A stretch of DNA of 8,281 bases, taken from contig JAITVC010000301.1 of the NCBI GenBank assembly GCA_031286005.1, forward strand, positions 1 to 8,281. Reading direction: 5' to 3'. Both the position numbers and the translations under genes were made by a program. The DNA comes from Bacteroidales bacterium (GTDB taxonomy: Bacteria > Bacteroidota > Bacteroidia > Bacteroidales > P3). Shown one piece after another: positions 5,849 through 8,281 of the stretch; position 1 is the stretch's first letter; each line of letters begins with the position of its first letter. Under the pieces are notes generated by a model. That model had not been told where the DNA came from, ran no database searches, and saw only the letters and a program-made list of their open reading frames with translations.

Positions 5849-5930
5849 ATAGTTAGTGAATAGTGATTAGAGAGTAGTGAATAGTTAAATCACACATAAC
5901 TAATAACTATTCACTAATCACTTTTCACTA
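5849..5930. repeat. Inverted array of 7-bp repeats (AGTGAAT-like)
   Basis: On the plus strand, heptamers agtgaat, agtgatt, agtgaat and agttaaa lie at 5855-5861, 5862-5868, 5876-5882 and 5883-5889. On the minus strand five contiguous heptamers run from 5929 to 5895: AGTGAAA, AGTGATT, AGTGAAT, AGTTATT and AGTTATG, starting one base after the barrel gene's stop. The opposed arrays form a 13-bp perfect stem (5875-5887 with 5904-5916) and a 16-base loop. No T-tract follows on the minus strand, so it is not a classical terminator, though the hairpin could stabilise mRNA ends. Confidence 0.75.
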
Positions 5931-8281
5931 TCAATGCCCATGCGGGCCATGCCAACGCCGCACCCCTACACCGTTTTGCTGTGGTGCATCGGCACCTTTG
6001 TTGGAATTCAAATTGTAGGTAAACGAAAGTATCATATAGCGTGGCACAGTGTTGTAAGTTATGTCTTCAATGTAGCTTTCCGCTGTGGTGCGCCGAGTGT
6101 TGTTGTTATCATTCAAAATATCATTGATGCGCAAACGCAATTGTCCTTCATTGGATTTGCCGATATTCCAAGCCAACTGAGCATTCCAAGTGGTAAATTT
6201 TGGGTTGTATCCATCGGAATAGCCGGTTGTTGTTGAAAAACTCACATCGCTCGACAATGTCAATTTACCCGGAATAATTTGCCAGTTGAAATCTGCCCCT
6301 CCGGAGGTTGTATAATAAACATTGTTGCGTTCCGGCTGCAAGGTGTATTTGGCATCGTTCAACATGATTTGCCCGTTCAAACTCACATCGAATGTTTCAA
6401 TTCTGTATGTAACACGCAACCTTTCGTAGAATGAGAAACTGTTCAGTTCATTAATCATTTTATCAATCACGCTTTTTGATTTGCCCAACCCTACGTTGCT
6501 GGTTGAACTTAACGTGATTTTATCCGAAAGAATCGGCGTGCTGTAAGCCGCCATGGCATTTCCGGTATACACAAAGCCAATATTGTCCGACATCATTACA
6601 CGTACGCCCGGACGAAAAGCCGCTGAATCCAACAACAAGCCTTCGCCTATCAAACTTGCATCATTAAACGTTGTATTCGAGATTTTATTTTGCGTCATAT
6701 TAATCATAATCGCTGAAAAGATAGACGAAAGATTTTCAAAATAGTTGTCATACATGGCTCTAAATCGGTGCGTAAACTCCGGTTTCAGATTAGGATTTCC
6801 TAGCCTAATATTCAACGGGTCTGAATTATCCGGAACCGGTTGCAATTGCGTCATGGAAGGTTGACTGGTTTGGCCATTATAGCGAAAATTTAAACTCGAT
6901 TGCTTTGAGAAGCGATACCTGAATTGTGCTTGAGGTGCGAAATTAAACACCTTTTGCCGCACATCACTTCTGCCCTCCAAATGGCTTACACTATTGGCCG
7001 GAAATACGCCCAAACCAAAGGAGTAGCGATATTTCTCAACATTCTTCTGAATCCGAATTTCAAAACGTTGGTTGAAAAAAGAATTGCCATAGTCGTTGGA
7101 ATACACCGAATCCATGATCGTATAGCCTATTCCGTCGTTATCAAAAGCCAAGCGCTCGGTTTTATCCTCACTGTTTGAAAATGTGTAGCGCAACTCCATC
7201 GTAAAATCGCGAATCAAGGGCTCTGTATAGGCCAATTGCGTGCTGTAATTATAACGGTTTCCGTTGTTACTTATACGTTGGTCAACACTGTCGCCCGAAC
7301 GAATTGTGTATTCGTTGAAGGATTGGTTAAATTCCGAGCCGGTATTAGCATTTAATCCGCCATCAACTTCCACCGAAAAGGTTCGGCGAGGCTTATTGAA
7401 CCGATGTCGGAAGTCGGCTCGTAGACGGGCTGAAAAACTCGACGTTTCGGATGTATTTTCTATCCACCCCCGATTAATCCATGCCGAATCGCCAACCGTT
7501 TGATAAGTCGAATCCATCGTTCTGAATTGCGATGATGCAGAATTATCCGAGCTATTAAATGAGAACGACGGGCGAACAACCAATTCGTTATCTTCATTGG
7601 GTTCATACCGAATCTCAGAATTAAAGCGATGTTGATTAGAAATCATTCGTGCACGCTCTTCTTCGCTGTAATATTGGCTGCTTCCGTTGGCCATGATATT
7701 TTCACGGTAGGTGGTTTGCTCAATGTCTCGGTCAGAGCGAGCATAGGAATAACTACCACCGATAGACAGTTTGGCATTGACTTTTTTTACAAAGTTAATA
7801 CCCGGAGAAATGGATTGTGTAACACCACCGCCCATGAACGAGAACCCTCCACGTCCGCCGCCCATCATCATCGGGGAGCCGCCACCAAAATCTGAGAACC
7901 CCATATTATTCACATTGTTGAAACTGCCCAGAATAGTCATTTGATCTTTATCCTTAAAGTAGTTTACATTAAACGTGTTGTCGTATCTAAAATCGGGACT
8001 ATTACTCACAGCATCCATACCCCCACCAGCTGTAAAACGTCCAAACCAGCCTTTCTTCATGCCCGGTTTGAAAGAGAGGTTAATCACGGTTTCCTCATTG
8101 CCGTCATCAATACCGGTAAATTGGGCTTGATCGCTTTGCCTCTCGTATGCTTGTACTTTTTGCACATAATCCGCCGGGATATTCTTTGCGGCCACTTGCG
8201 GGTCGTCGGAAAAAAACTTTTCGCCATCCACTAAAATCGACGTTATTTCTTTACCTTTAATCGTAATCTTTCCATCTTTAT
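5931..8281 (-). CDS. TonB-receptor-like outer-membrane beta-barrel protein (cut by window edge)
   Basis: The reading frame is open to the right edge, giving 782 visible codons; the N-terminus (expected signal peptide and carboxypeptidase-regulatory-like domain) is missing. A GTG at 8231-8229 could be mistaken for a start, but upstream codons encode DGKITIKGKEITSIL, which continues directly into VDGEKFFSDDP, the conserved plug segment of this family, so that GTG is internal. Next come KNIPADYVQKVQAYERQSD, FTGIDDGNEETVINLSFK and KKGWFG, then a long barrel rich in alternating aromatic strands, including GNPNLKPEFTHRF and a final strand near VPRYMILSFTYNLN. This matches the Outer membrane beta-barrel family (PF14905) of Bacteroidota. 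Substrate is unknown. Notable are a Gly/Met-rich loop (GGGSPMMMGGGRGG, near 7830-7890) and a tail ending RRWHGPHGH after the last strand. The TGA stop is at 5933-5931. Confidence 0.92.
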   Translation of the reverse strand, partial: KDGKITIKGKEITSILVDGEKFFSDDPQVAAKNIPADYVQKVQAYERQSDQAQFTGIDDGNEETVINLSFKPGMKKGWFGRFTAGGGMDAVSNSPDFRYDNTFNVNYFKDKDQMTILGSFNNVNNMGFSDFGGGSPMMMGGGRGGFSFMGGGVTQSISPGINFVKKVNAKLSIGGSYSYARSDRDIEQTTYRENIMANGSSQYYSEEERARMISNQHRFNSEIRYEPNEDNELVVRPSFSFNSSDNSASSQFRTMDSTYQTVGDSAWINRGWIENTSETSSFSARLRADFRHRFNKPRRTFSVEVDGGLNANTGSEFNQSFNEYTIRSGDSVDQRISNNGNRYNYSTQLAYTEPLIRDFTMELRYTFSNSEDKTERLAFDNDGIGYTIMDSVYSNDYGNSFFNQRFEIRIQKNVEKYRYSFGLGVFPANSVSHLEGRSDVRQKVFNFAPQAQFRYRFSKQSSLNFRYNGQTSQPSMTQLQPVPDNSDPLNIRLGNPNLKPEFTHRFRAMYDNYFENLSSIFSAIMINMTQNKISNTTFNDASLIGEGLLLDSAAFRPGVRVMMSDNIGFVYTGNAMAAYSTPILSDKITLSSTSNVGLGKSKSVIDKMINELNSFSFYERLRVTYRIETFDVSLNGQIMLNDAKYTLQPERNNVYYTTSGGADFNWQIIPGKLTLSSDVSFSTTTGYSDGYNPKFTTWNAQLAWNIGKSNEGQLRLRINDILNDNNNTRRTTAESYIEDITYNTVPRYMILSFTYNLNSNKGADAPQQNGVGVRRWHGPHGH

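Noticed and set aside
5875..5916. Rho-independent terminator for the barrel gene
   Set aside because: The stem is 13 bp but AT-rich with a 16-base loop and no T-tract after it; a repeat array explains it better.
8229..8231. GTG as the start of the barrel protein
   Set aside because: The frame stays open upstream and encodes the conserved plug sequence DGKITIKGKEITSIL, so the gene begins outside the window.

Overview
The window looks like a chromosomal segment of a Bacteroidota bacterium. Three things point there. Two promoters match the Bacteroidota sigma factor pattern (TTG, 20 bases, TAnnTTTG). One protein ends in a type IX secretion (T9SS) C-terminal sorting domain. The right end holds an outer-membrane beta-barrel protein of the TonB-receptor-like type that is typical of the phylum. 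Start sites are preceded by A-rich stretches rather than strong Shine-Dalgarno sequences.

Layout. Positions 1-846 (minus strand) carry adk followed 2 bases later by the first 91 codons of obgE; both are housekeeping genes. Positions 847-1252 are non-coding but highly structured: a 53-bp imperfect inverted repeat (866-918 and 1171-1223) places nearly mirror-image promoters at its two ends, one firing left into adk and one firing right into the next operon. Between the arms lies a degenerate 11-bp tandem repeat (954-1064). Positions 1253-5283 (plus strand) are a tight four-gene array: three lipoproteins whose signal peptides are almost identical in DNA but whose mature parts are unrelated, then a 724-residue Ig/PKD-like secreted protein with a T9SS sorting domain that overlaps the third lipoprotein by 4 bases. 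A weak hairpin (5294-5314) separates this array from the convergent minus-strand genes: a gamma-class carbonic anhydrase-like hexapeptide protein (5319-5828), an inverted array of 7-bp repeats (about 5849-5930), and a large outer-membrane beta-barrel protein (5931-8281) that runs off the right edge.

How it fits together. adk, obgE, the carbonic anhydrase-like protein and the barrel protein look like ordinary chromosomal genes (sampled lines about 45-48% GC). The lipoprotein block is AT-richer in its mature regions (sampled lines 27-35%) and looks accessory: a surface or envelope module driven by a promoter that mirrors the adk promoter. The most interesting feature is the pairing of a conserved leader cassette with exchangeable, unrelated mature domains. 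No RNA genes, CRISPR array, transposase or phage genes were seen.
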